A DNA stretch of 64,000 nt from Podospora pseudocomata (lineage: Eukaryota > Ascomycota > Sordariomycetes > Sordariales > Podosporaceae), in assembly GCF_035222375.1 (NCBI RefSeq), contig NC_085888.1:3038001-3102000 (forward strand), read 5' to 3'. Both the position numbers and the translations under genes were made by a program. The stretch's first letter is position 1. Each line of letters begins with the position of its first letter. Positions 24,347 to 34,500 of this stretch are shown here, in pieces. The notes under the pieces are model-generated. The model was not told where the DNA came from. It saw nothing but the letters and a program-made list of their open reading frames with translations, and did not search any database.

Positions 24347-25336
24347 ATGTACGAGGATTAAGAGACGAACTTTTGTAATCTTGGTGTTTGATTTGGGGGT
24401 GGTGTCATGGCTCTCGGTGGTGGGTGGTGGGAAAATACAGCGGAAGAAAAGGGGGTGGGTGTTATTTTACGGAGCGAGTTTTGGCTTGCTGTAACCAACC
24501 TTTTTTTTTTTTTTTTTTCTCAAGAAGTAGTGTTGTGCTTTGTGTTGTGTGATGTGCCACGTTGCGTGTTTTGCTTCTGCTGCGATTACCACGATGACCT
24601 CTTGCCTGAGTGTGAGTGGTTTTAGACTTGTTGTTGCTTTTCTTTTCGATGACGAAGGGGAGGGAAATACACGGAGATGGTACTTGAGATTTGATTTGAG
24701 TTGTTTCTTTGGCACAGAACGGGGATGGGTGGATGGGAAAAAGAAAATGATTTGCGTCTTTCGAGTCTTCTTTTCTTCACTTTATGAGAAATAATTTGAT
24801 GATGTTTTTTTTTTCTTTTTGTATGTAATTGTCTTGAGGTAGATATGGGGTCACGGACAAATGGAGGTAATCGAGTTGTTTGTCCGTTATTTTTTTTGGG
24901 GGGGGAGGGTTTGTTGATGTGCATGTGAGATGGGTGGTGTGAGTTGTGAGATGATGTGTAGGGGTGGTGTGGGCGATGATGATGATGGTGAGTAAGGTAG
25001 GTTAAAACATGAAATTAAGTTTGTCTGTGTCAAGAGATATATCCCGTGAGGTCAACAAGAGAGCTGTCGTGGCTTGTGCAGATTGCCTTGAGCTCATGTT
25101 TGTAGGTGTGTCTGATGTTTAATGCCCACATTGGTGTACACCAGCGGTCTTCATTTTCGATGTTTCGAGTCCACCGCAGAACCCAACAACACCAAGTTAC
25201 GCAAATTCTTTCTTCTGGGTGCTCTTTTCTCTATTACCTCATCCCGACCGAACGACCAAATGTATCCCCCCAAACATCAAATCGATATACACTATTATAC
25301 ATATAATACAGACCCTTTCCCCCTTTTCCTTCCCCC
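24347..25336. other. Convergent 3' regions of the DUF2433 and COQ5 genes
   Basis: The plus-strand part is G/T-rich with a long T run near 24500 and other homopolymers, as expected for 3' UTR and spacer. No supported coding frame is present on either strand. Confidence 0.6.
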
Positions 25337-26392
25337 CTACTCCCTAGGCTTCATCCCCCTATGAATAGCCGCCACCCCCCCCGTCAAATCCTCCCACCCA
25401 CCATCCCCACTCACCTTGAACCCCGCCCCCTTTATCAGATCCCTAAACTCCTCCTGCCTGGGAAACCGCTCAATGCTCTCGACCAGATACTGGTAGCTAT
25501 CCCTATCCCCCGCCACCAGCTGCCCAATCAACGGAATCGCCCGGAAGCTCCACTCCTTGTACACACTGTTAAACAACGGGTGCTTGTCCGCCTTGGAGAA
25601 CTCAAGACAGGCAAACACCCCCCCCGGCTTGAGCACCCTGTACGCTTCCGCCAGCGCGGCGGGAATATCGCTAAAGTTCCTGATCCCAAACGCGACGGTG
25701 TATAAGTCAACTGAATTATCTTCCAACCCCGACGTGGCGGTCGCGGGATCGAAAAAAGTCTGTTCGGTCTGGGAGAGGATGGGGGTCAAAGGCCGGGTTT
25801 TGCGCAAGTCTTCGGCGTTGGCTTCGACGAAGCTGAGCGCGGCTTGCTGGCTTGCTGGGAGGGCGGCAGATCGGGATTTTCCGACCGAGAGCATGGCGCG
25901 GTTGATGTCTGAGATGGTGACCTTGACGTTGGGGTTGGAGTTGACGGTGTGGGCGTGGTGGAGGAGGCGGAAGGCGATGTCGCCTGTGCCGCCGGCGATG
26001 TCCAAGATGTGCTGGGGGGAGGTGGGGGAGGTGGAAGAAAGGGGGGAGAAGCCCGGGTTCAGGGTCGAGACGAAGTGGTCTTTCCAGATGCGGTGCCAGC
26101 CGAAGGACATGAGGTCGTTCATTTTGTCGTACGAGTCTGCCACGGACGTGAAGACGGAGGCGACGAGGGCGCGTTTTTGGGAGGTGGTCACGGTGGAGAA
26201 GCCGAAGTGGGTTTCTTCGTCTGAGGGGGTGGTGGGTTGGGTATCATTACGGTGGGAGGGGGTGGTGGACAGAGATCGTCGTGATGTTGGTACATGGTGG
26301 TGACATTGTGGTTGTTGTTGGCGAGGGAGAAATGTGCTGCTGCGGAGGGAGGGGAGTGCCCTTTTGAGAGCCGGTCGGGCAGCGGCGGCCAT
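25337..26392 (-). CDS. coq5: COQ5 C-methyltransferase of ubiquinone biosynthesis
   Basis: The single exon encodes 351 residues from the ATG at 26392. COQ5 is the mitochondrial SAM-dependent C-methyltransferase of the UbiE/COQ5 family that acts on the benzoquinone ring in the Coq complex. The N-terminus (AAAARPALKRALPSLRSS) is an Arg/Ala/Ser-rich matrix-targeting sequence. Conserved blocks follow: FGFSTVTTSQKRALVASVF, SYDKMNDLMSFGWHRIWKD, the SAM-binding motif ILDIAGGTGDIAF, VTISDINRAML, the UbiE signature VAFGIRNFSDIPAAL and YRVLKPGGVFACLEFSK. The frame stays open upstream to another ATG at 26596 that would add 68 residues; I prefer 26392 because it gives the normal length and a typical targeting peptide. 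Confidence 0.94.
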   Translation of the reverse strand: MAAAARPALKRALPSLRSSTFLPRQQQPQCHHHVPTSRRSLSTTPSHRNDTQPTTPSDEETHFGFSTVTTSQKRALVASVFTSVADSYDKMNDLMSFGWHRIWKDHFVSTLNPGFSPLSSTSPTSPQHILDIAGGTGDIAFRLLHHAHTVNSNPNVKVTISDINRAMLSVGKSRSAALPASQQAALSFVEANAEDLRKTRPLTPILSQTEQTFFDPATATSGLEDNSVDLYTVAFGIRNFSDIPAALAEAYRVLKPGGVFACLEFSKADKHPLFNSVYKEWSFRAIPLIGQLVAGDRDSYQYLVESIERFPRQEEFRDLIKGAGFKVSGDGGWEDLTGGVAAIHRGMKPRE

Positions 26393-26735
26393 TGTGACGA
26401 ATAGGAATGGCTGACCGGAAGGGCGTAGGGAGGAGGTCTGGAGAGGGTGGACGGTAAGCTTCGAGATCAATGCGGGCGTCGCGGACTTCGGGACGGAGAT
26501 GCTGCGAAATTTCGGACGGGGCCGGGAATTGTGGCTGGTGGAGCTGGTTCGAGTGGCTTGTGAAAACCACTTGAGAAAACCAACCAACCCCACCATGGTT
26601 CTTCAGCCTTGTGGGGATCATGGGGGGATCGCCCAGCCGGCCCCACCGTTCCGTATCTTGGCGTTCCTCCGCCTCACATCGACATCCACTTCACTCTGGG
26701 GTGCAGAGTATCATCATGGGAAGAAACTTACATGA
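26393..26735. other. COQ5 leader, possible N-terminal extension
   Basis: This spacer separates two minus-strand genes. The part 26393-26596 is open in the COQ5 frame and begins with an ATG, so it is either 5' leader or an N-terminal extension. The remainder is the 3' region of the small membrane protein gene. Confidence 0.5.
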
Positions 26736-27086
26736 TTAAACCGCCGAGTAAGAATCGGCAGTCTTGGCTCGACTGACCGAAGAGCTAGGAGCTATGGTCG
26801 AAGGAGCTGTGGAAGGAACAGTCGTGCGCTTTGAAGAGATGCAAGTCGTGCACTTGGTGGTCGCCTTGGTAGCGGTTGTACACTTTGAGGACTCGGTAAT
26901 GGTCGACTTTGGCCGTCTGCGAGCAGCTGCTCCGGACTCGGCCAACTCGATCGCCCTGGCATTCCGATGCTCCGCGATATTCTGAGCCCACTTCTGGGGC
27001 AGCTTGAGACAAAACAGGGCGATAAACATGGTGACGAAGAAGCAGACCAAGACTGCGATCAGGACTTTGCTCGCTCCGGAGGTCAT
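26736..27086 (-). CDS. Small single-pass membrane protein, 116 aa
   Basis: The ATG at 27086 opens a single exon of 116 codons. Residues about 6-28 form one strong membrane helix (VLIAVLVCFFVTMFIALFCL) after a very short N-terminus, suggesting a signal anchor. The rest is a basic juxtamembrane segment (LPQKWAQNIAEHRNARA) and a Ser/Thr-rich tail with three Cys (KCTTATKATTKCTTCISSK) that could be O-glycosylated if it faces outward. I do not recognise a family. It lies between COQ5 and the BCKDH E1 alpha gene on the same strand, but nothing suggests co-transcription. The hydrophobic helix and clean ATG argue that it is real; expression evidence would settle it. Confidence 0.55.
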   Translation of the reverse strand: MTSGASKVLIAVLVCFFVTMFIALFCLKLPQKWAQNIAEHRNARAIELAESGAAARRRPKSTITESSKCTTATKATTKCTTCISSKRTTVPSTAPSTIAPSSSVSRAKTADSYSAV

Positions 27087-27382
27087 TTTGACCCTTTAAT
27101 CTTTTGGGTTGTGTTCTTCGATTTTTGCAGCTGTCCTGCCGTGTGGTCGATACTCTGATCTGAAGAGGGAATGGCAAGAGAGGGTGTCGAGGCGTTGGAT
27201 AGCAGGAAAGCTGACAAGATCGGAAGCTTGATCAAAGAAAGACAGACACAGGTAGGCACAATGGTCGACAACATGTCCCGGGTGTCGAAGAAAACCAAAA
27301 CACATTCACTTGGTCTGCCAGATCCACAAGGCCCGCAATAAACACAGTAAATTCACTTCGCCGGCTTTGCTTCCTGGCGACA

Positions 27383-28795
27383 CTATTGCTCCAAACTGGC
27401 CTTGCCTCCCTCAAACTCCCCAAAATCATACTCCTCTGGGTATCTATCAAGATGCTCGCTCAACTCCCTCATCTGCGCCTTCAAATCAGGTGTCAGCTCC
27501 TCATACACATCCTCAAACATGTTCTTGATCGCCGGCTTCTTCAGCTTCTCTGCCTCCGCAAAAGCCTTGAGAACATCCCTCCTGATGCTGTCTCTCGCTT
27601 CCTTCTCCTTTTGCTCATCCCAGATCCCCTTGGACTCCATCCACTTGCGCAACCGGGCAATGGGGTTATCTCTTCTCTTCCAGTCCTCGACCTCCACTCT
27701 GGCCCGGTACGCAAAAGAATCATCCGAAGTGCTGTGGTGACTGACCCGGTATGTCATGGCCTCAATCAACACGGGCTTTCCGCCATCCTGCAGCGCAAGC
27801 TCTCTTGCCTTCTTGGTGGCCTCTCTGACAGCCCAAAAGTCATTGCCATCCACGCGAATGGTCTCAATGCCGTAGCCCAACCCGCGACTAGCGATGCCGT
27901 CACCCCGGTATTGTTCCAACGACGGCGTCGAGATGGCATAACCATTATTGCGGCAGATGAAGAGGACCGGGCACGACCTCGTCGCGGCAATGTTCAGCGC
28001 GGCGTGGAAGTCGCCCTCACTAGCAGCCCCTTCGCCGAAGTAAGCCGCCACAACCCGAGGGGGCATCTCGGGGTTCTGCATCCTCTGGATCTTGAGCGCG
28101 TAGGCCGCGCCGGAGGCCTGGGGTAGTTGTGTCGCCAGTGGGGAGGAGATTGTGTGCTATTCGCCGTCGATGGTTAGCATCAGAGCTCATCCATCGTCAC
28201 TCAGGAAAAGTAAACCTACAATATTCAACTCCCTACTTCCATAATGCACCGGCATATTCCTCCCCTTCCCGGGATCCTTCACATTCGCAAACAACTGGTT
28301 CATAAAGTCGCTCAGCTCGAAACCCCTCTGCTTGAACACTCCCTGCTCTCTGTACTGGCAGAAGACCACGTCGTCCTTTGTCAGCGCCGAAGCGGTAGCG
28401 ACGCTAACGGCCTCTTCTCCAGCTGATACCATATAAAAGCTGAGTCGGCCTTGGCGCTGCGCGTCAAACATGATCAGGTCCATGATGCTGACCGTCAGCA
28501 TATCCTTGTAGTGCTTGATGACTTCCTCCTCTGTCATGTCAGGCTCGAAGTTGGGGTCCACCACCACACCATGCTGATCGATAGCGCGGTAGGTTGGTAG
28601 GGCGGGATAGTTGGAGGGGACCTCGTATTTCATAGTGTTGCTGAAGGGGGAGGTGAGCGCGCCGGGGAACTTGAGATGGGTGGAATCTGGGCGCTGGGAG
28701 AGGGAGGCGGCTGTTCGGCGGTGGACATGTTGGAGGGTTGTTGGTGATACCCTTACTGGGCGTCGGAGGAGGGAGGAGGGGCGGATTCGCTTCAT
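27383..28795 (-). CDS. Branched-chain 2-oxoacid dehydrogenase E1 alpha subunit
   Basis: Exons are 28220-28795 and 27383-28156, joined by a 63-nt phase-0 intron (GTAGGT to GAATAG); the protein has 449 residues. This is the thiamine-diphosphate-dependent alpha subunit of the mitochondrial complex that oxidatively decarboxylates the keto acids of Leu, Ile and Val. The Arg-rich N-terminus (MKRIRPSSLLRRPVRVS) is a mitochondrial presequence. Family blocks include YRAIDQHGVVVDP, MLTVSIMDLIMFDAQRQGRL, FYMVSAGEEAVSVATASAL and QYREQGVFKQRGF. The ThDP/Mg motif begins GEGAASEGDFHAALNIAA and ends RNNGYAIS. The phosphorylation-loop region is TYRVSHHSTSDDSFAYR. Length and domain order are normal, and nothing appears missing. 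The E1 beta and E2 genes are not in this window. Confidence 0.95.
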
Positions 28796-29853
28796 TTTTG
28801 GCTGGGTTAGGATGGGGGAAGGAGAGTTGATGAAGGTGAGGTTCGGGAGAAAAGAGCAAACAGATCACATTGCTGCCGTTGACACTGGAATCTGGCGGCG
28901 AGAGGTAGCAAGAGGAGGTGAGACGGGGAGGAACACCCGGCAGAGTGGACGGACGTCACTTGTGCCGACGCAAACCGGCGGCACCTGGCTTTCCCCAAGT
29001 CTTGGCTGTCAGGGGTAAACGCGGGGTTGGGGTTGGGGTTCCTTGCCCCGGTCTTGGTCTTGGCATGGATCTTTGACCGAGGTGAACAACTTCAAGTCTC
29101 AGCCCTCAGGACTCTTGGGAAGGAGATGGTTGATTTGACAGGTCGTCGATTCCTTATTTACCACTGTCCCGATAAGCACAACCAACGTTCCCCAACGACA
29201 GAACGTACTCCGCATGACCGGACCTGCCTAGCGTTGTGCTCAACTTGGTTGTGCTGTCGTTGACATGTCGTGTTCGGAGGTGAATGTTTAAGACTGATAA
29301 GTCAACATTGTCTGGATGTCTTTTGAGGTTGTCTAAGGATGTTACCATGGTCCGCTGTATTGTTCGTTCAATAAGGAGGCTGTACCCGCTAGGGACTCAA
29401 AAGATTGCCATGGAGGATTCCTCAGATATTGAGATATTGATAGGGCCAACTTACAGCTTCGCTGCCTACACCTGTATCAGCAGCGCAGTTCCCAAACCAA
29501 AGTGTCAGACACCAGTTCATGGTTCCAGCCCATTGGAAGCTCGGGCTAGCTCACTCACGCCTTGCAGATGCTTATCATTTAGACATGGGCAGTCCGTCAA
29601 ATCACATCGCTCAATGTCCTCCACATCTCGTCTAAGCTACAAGCCTTCCGGACAAACCCCCCACTGACTTTTGCCTCTGTTTTGATACGAACCATGCTCG
29701 GGGTTTCCCCAGCGCCCCGCATGAACAAAACAAGATGGAGATGTTTCCCTGCCTACATACTCCCCCTTCCCTCCATCCTCTCTCACTCTGGCCTTCGACT
29801 TGTTCCAAGGCACCTCCTCACCTCCCACCCTCGCCTCCCCACCAGCCGCCAAA
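28796..29853. other. Divergent promoter region, BCKDH and secreted protein genes
   Basis: Transcription runs leftward into the BCKDH gene and rightward into the secreted protein gene. A plus-strand frame at 29284-29667 (127 codons) shows no signal peptide or domain and I do not support it. From about 29740 the sequence becomes C-rich, as in a leader before the 29854 ATG. Confidence 0.5.
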
Positions 29854-30682
29854 ATGAGGTTCACCCTCTCCCTCATCCACCTCCTCACCCTCACCACCGC
29901 CCTCCCCAGCACCTCCCCCGATGAAGACTCCCCCATCGAACTCGCCAGCGGCGCCCTCGGCCGTCCCCCCCTCAACCTGACCACCGCCGACCACAACCTC
30001 ACTCCCCGCGCCGAAGCAGCAGTCAGCAAACCCCCCAAAAAACACGAGTACAAAAACCCCTACGAGTACAACCACGGCGCCATCACCCCCGTCTACCCCT
30101 GGAAAGACGGCGACGGCCCCTGGCGCTGGGGCCGCGCGGGCAAGAGGTACTCCAAGCGCGGCTGCGGCGACACCTGCGTGGCAAAGTGCAGGACGAACAA
30201 GATTACCACGTTTTGGAGGCTGTTTCTCCATCCGTGGCCGCTACTGCCGATAGTTTTGTCGCAGAGTCACAACAGAGCGGTGTGTCCCCCCCCCCCCTCA
30301 CCCCTCAATCTGCTGTTGCGGAAGGCTGATGATGATGATGATGATGATTGTGTTGGGCGGAGCTAGCGTCTCAAGTCTGATTGTACCTATGTTTGCAAGG
30401 TGGGTGTTTTTTTTTTTTTTTTTCCTTTGTCTTTTCCTTGCCACCACTTGAGACCCCACCCCTGACAAGCTCCAGGCCTTCTGCGACTACTCAGCCGACA
30501 TGTCCGAAGGAGAACTGGCCTCCCACTTCGGCACCACCCTCTCCGTCCAGACATCCAAGCACCACTCTGACTTCCACGACGACAACGACAGCAGTTGGAC
30601 TACCCCCCCCTCCACCCTCCACCCCAACGCCCTGCCCCACACCAACCGCACCGTCCGCTTCAGGGGCGGGAAGCTTGTTTGA
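29854..30682 (+). CDS. Small secreted Cys-containing protein with dibasic sites
   Basis: My model uses exons 29854-30279, 30376-30399 and 30470-30682 (220 residues, all phase 0); the 24-nt middle exon is the weakest part. The N-terminus is a signal peptide (RFTLSLIHLLTLTTALP). A Pro-rich proregion with aromatic repeats follows (YKNPYEYNHGAITPVYPW). Two Lys-Arg pairs (GKRYSKR) then precede a Cys cluster, GCGDTCVAKCRTNK. The microexon encodes SDCTYVCK and the last exon adds one more Cys (AFCDYSADMSEGEL). Kex2-type processing at the KR sites could release a Cys-rich peptide; this is inference. If the first intron is not spliced, the frame instead ends at 30366 after an Asp run. I do not recognise a family. 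Confidence 0.55.
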
Positions 30683-31593
30683 TGCGGACGGGTGGGAGGT
30701 GACTTCTTGAGTACCCACCTCAAGAGGTGCGGAAGTGGTATCTTGGTGATGTTATGCTCTTGTCGATTACTAGACCGGCACGGGGCAAGGGAGTTTTGTT
30801 TCATGGTTCAGGTCGGCGTTCAAGGATGGGGAAAGAAAAAAGAAAACCGGCCAGCGTTGGTGTTGCGGCGTTGGTGAAGTTTGGGGCCTGGGCAAAGCGA
30901 ATGGATGGGAGGTGTTGTGTTTTATACCTAACCTGCTCCGGTGAATGTCCGGCCAATCCCTCCTCGTAGTTTCAGCTTCTTCTCCTTCAATCGTCATCAA
31001 AACACATCAACTTTTGCTGCCAAAACCTACCGTACTTGTTGCCTGATAATTGGCCTGTGACCTTTTTGTGACCGGATGCCACGTTAAACCTCCATCTCAC
31101 ATTCACACATTTATGTCGTAGGCTGATACAGAACGTCAATTAACCAGACTAGCAAGTCTAACTCATCCCCCAGCCATCCGGCATCCTCCCAGTCTAGTGT
31201 TAACATCAAGACAAGTACACAGCTAGCTATAAATTACACCCGCTGACATGGTTGCCAGGAGATGCAAAACCAAAATGAATCAGCGCAACAAGACTACAAC
31301 TACTTCCACAAGAGCAATCTCCGCTACTCCCTTCCCTCCCCGATGATAATATCTGCTCCGCTGAGCATTACCGCTTCAGTTTTGCCCTTCCCTTCTCTGC
31401 CTGCTTTCTCCTCCCCAATGCCCATCGCGCCGTCCATGCAGTGAACTTTATTCTGGGGACGCAACACAACCGAAATACCGATAAATTTGATACCGGCCCA
31501 CACGAAAAACAATGCAAGCCATCCCGTCAGTGCAACACCAAAACCCAAAAACTCAAAACAATACAGAACCGGACTCCGCCCCCTTTTTGCCTT
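30683..31593. other. Convergent intergenic region before ufd4
   Basis: It separates the 3' ends of the secreted protein gene (+) and ufd4 (-). Short frames are present on both strands but none has a domain or convincing composition. Confidence 0.6.
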
Positions 31594-34500
31594 TTACGAT
31601 AAATGGAATGCCCCCTGTCCCTCCTTGATGGCAGTAAACAGTCTCTTTTTCAAGACATCGATAGTTGTGTAGTCGGGGAGCTTCAGGTAGTTGACGCAAG
31701 TCATGACGCTAGGCAAGTAGTCATCCGATGTATATGGTGCTTCGCTTGGCTTGCACACCACCGTGAACATGGGGGTCAGGCTCTTGAAACCTACAACCAC
31801 ATTGTTAGCCTCAAGTACACTAGAGCAAAAAAACCTACCGCCAATGGGGAGCTTGGGACTGCCAGTGGTAAACTGCAGAAAGTCACGACGCTGCGTCGGC
31901 GTCAACTGAGACATCGTCTGCAGCAAGTTCCTAACGCTCTTGCTGTCCATGTTGTACCCGTGATCGGCCTTGATCGAATCCATAAGTGCTAGAAAACTGT
32001 CAGCCATTTGTCTTTTGCATCCCGCACCGAGCGACAAACTTACTCTCAAGGGACCAATCCTCCTCCACACGACCGAACAGGGAGCACAGCTCGTCCGGAG
32101 TAAAAGCGCTCAGGGCCGAGTACGGGAAGACCTGTGAGAAGCCGGTCCGGAAGGCATCGACCTGGCGGCGAACACCGCTTCCCAAAGTCATGTCAATAAC
32201 CCTCTCGAGGTAGAGGTCCACGTTGGATATCGTCAGCCTAGTCTGAGACCCGTTGGGAATTAGATCAATGTCTGGGTACCCAGGCAGGGTAAAGTCGAGG
32301 TAGAGGTCGTCGAGCCTGATCTTGTCAAACGCGATATTCTCCAAGTCGTGAACCTTTTGCGCAGCGTCGCGGTTGGGATCCTCCTCAATGGCCTTCTTGG
32401 CCATGGCAAACTTCTTAATCACCATCAACGACCGCGCAACCATAGGGTCGACAGACTTGATAGCCCCCAGAGAGGGGCGGACGGCATTGTGCTCATTGCC
32501 GATGCGGAAAAAGATGGGGTTGAAGTTGATATCAATGATGCGAGAGTCGATCATGGACCGTGCCACAAACTTGCCAAGGATCTTGAAGAGCTGGAGGGTC
32601 TTCTCGCCTTCCTCAGTTGCAAGGAAATCCTCGCTCACGGGTCGAGGGAAAAGTCCATTAGGCCCAGAGACAAACTCTCCATTGTCGCTGGGATCATGGT
32701 CGCGCCAGAGCTTGAGCTTCTTCTTGCAGAACTCTTTCGATACCGTCGAATAGAACTCCAGCGTGGGTCCAAGGCCAGTGCCGACCTCTTCAAAGTACTC
32801 AACCTCCAGAATGCTTTGTGACGCCCCGTAGAGCTCCATCACCTTCATGGCCGACTCGAGAATCTTGGGCCGAGCGATGCGTACCTTTTGACGTTGCAGT
32901 CTTCCCAGGAACGGCCTTTCATCACGGCGATCTCTCCGGGCTTCCTCCTGAGACTGGGCGTTCTGCCATCGACTCATAGACCTGGCATAGCCAAACGAAG
33001 TACTCTGCAGGAAGAGATGCCGGGTCTCGAAGGGGAAAAGGAAGGGATAGAGCCTCGCCAGGTCCTCGCTCCAGCTTGGGAGGCAGTTGCTCGCAACAAT
33101 GAGGGGTTCTTCCAGTTGCCGGTTGAGCTTGGCTGTAAGCTTGGTGTTGACAAACTGGGAGAGCGGCTCGACATTGACCTTGAGTGTCTCCTTGTTCTCG
33201 ACCAGAACGTCATCAATGTTGGCATTGAGGTCATGGAGCTTCTTCAGCAGGCGCAGGATCGATGCCGTGGTGGGCGACTTAGCAAGAGATCCGGGAGTGC
33301 TACCCTCCTCGACCTCCGCCCCCGTGTCGGCTGATGTTCCAAATGCGATGGTCTCGGCAGGAGGGGGGCCAGGGACGCGCCGGAACTTGATGGGATGCAC
33401 AGCAGACCAAACATTTCGGCCGAGGTATTCATCAGACGTAGTGGCAGAGCTGTGAACCGCGCGGTAAATAGTTGTCTCGTTGGGAATCACCTTGCCGTTG
33501 ATGCTGAACTCGATGTGCCAGTCTTGGGGCACAGCTTGAATGGCGGCGGCGTATGACATGGGCCTCGAGGATGAGGAAGTGGGTGTGCCCTGGAGAGCGG
33601 CGGCGAGCGTGCTGGCTCTGCTGGGAAGCGAAGATGTCTGCCGGCTTTGAGAAGGGGTGGGAACCCTAGTCCCGTCCTCCTTGCGAGCCATGACCTTGCC
33701 GCCTGCGGCGACTTCGACATTGACAGCGGAAGGGTCGGGGGTGGGGGAGTCACCCATGTCTTCTTCTAGATCACCCACAACATCCAAGGCGCTCTCATCT
33801 TCCATGTCCTCATCGTCATCAGACAATTGCTTCTCATCTGCGCACTCAAGGGCATTTTCGAGATCGTCCTCATCCTCTGGTGGCGGGAGAGGAGCAGTTT
33901 CACTAGCTGGTTGGCGGCGTGCCGACCTACGGAGAGCAGCCTTTTCCCTCGACGATGGCTCCGGTGTGGCTGGAACGTCTCCAGAGGGCTGCGTCTTGGA
34001 CTTGGACTTTCTGCCTGACCGCGAACCGGAAGGCTGCGAGGAAGCAGCCGGAGGGGCGGGAGGAGTCGAAGGAGAGAATGACCGCTCCATCAAGCGGGCG
34101 GCGGCAGCGCTCATGGGCAAGCCTGAGCTAGCCATGACCGCGAGAGCACGCGAAACCGCATCCTTACGATGTTGACGAGGACGGTCAGACATGCTGATCC
34201 GCGGCCGCAGATAGTCATCCAGAGACTTGAAGGTCGTGATGGCATGGATCGAAACCATAATGTTGCGAAAGTTCCGAGGGATATCCGAATCCTCATCAGC
34301 GACCAGCTTGAGGCGAATTTGCTTCGCGAGCATGGACGCCGCACTGCTGCGGTTGCCATCGTATGAGTTGTGATGAACTGTAAGAACCTCAAAGTGCTCT
34401 GATCTGCTCAAAAGATCCTGAAGCTTGTGAACCAGGACGCTGAGGGGTGTCGCAGGGGAGTCTGCAGTCGCAGTCTTGGGTTTCGACTTCACAGTGTATC

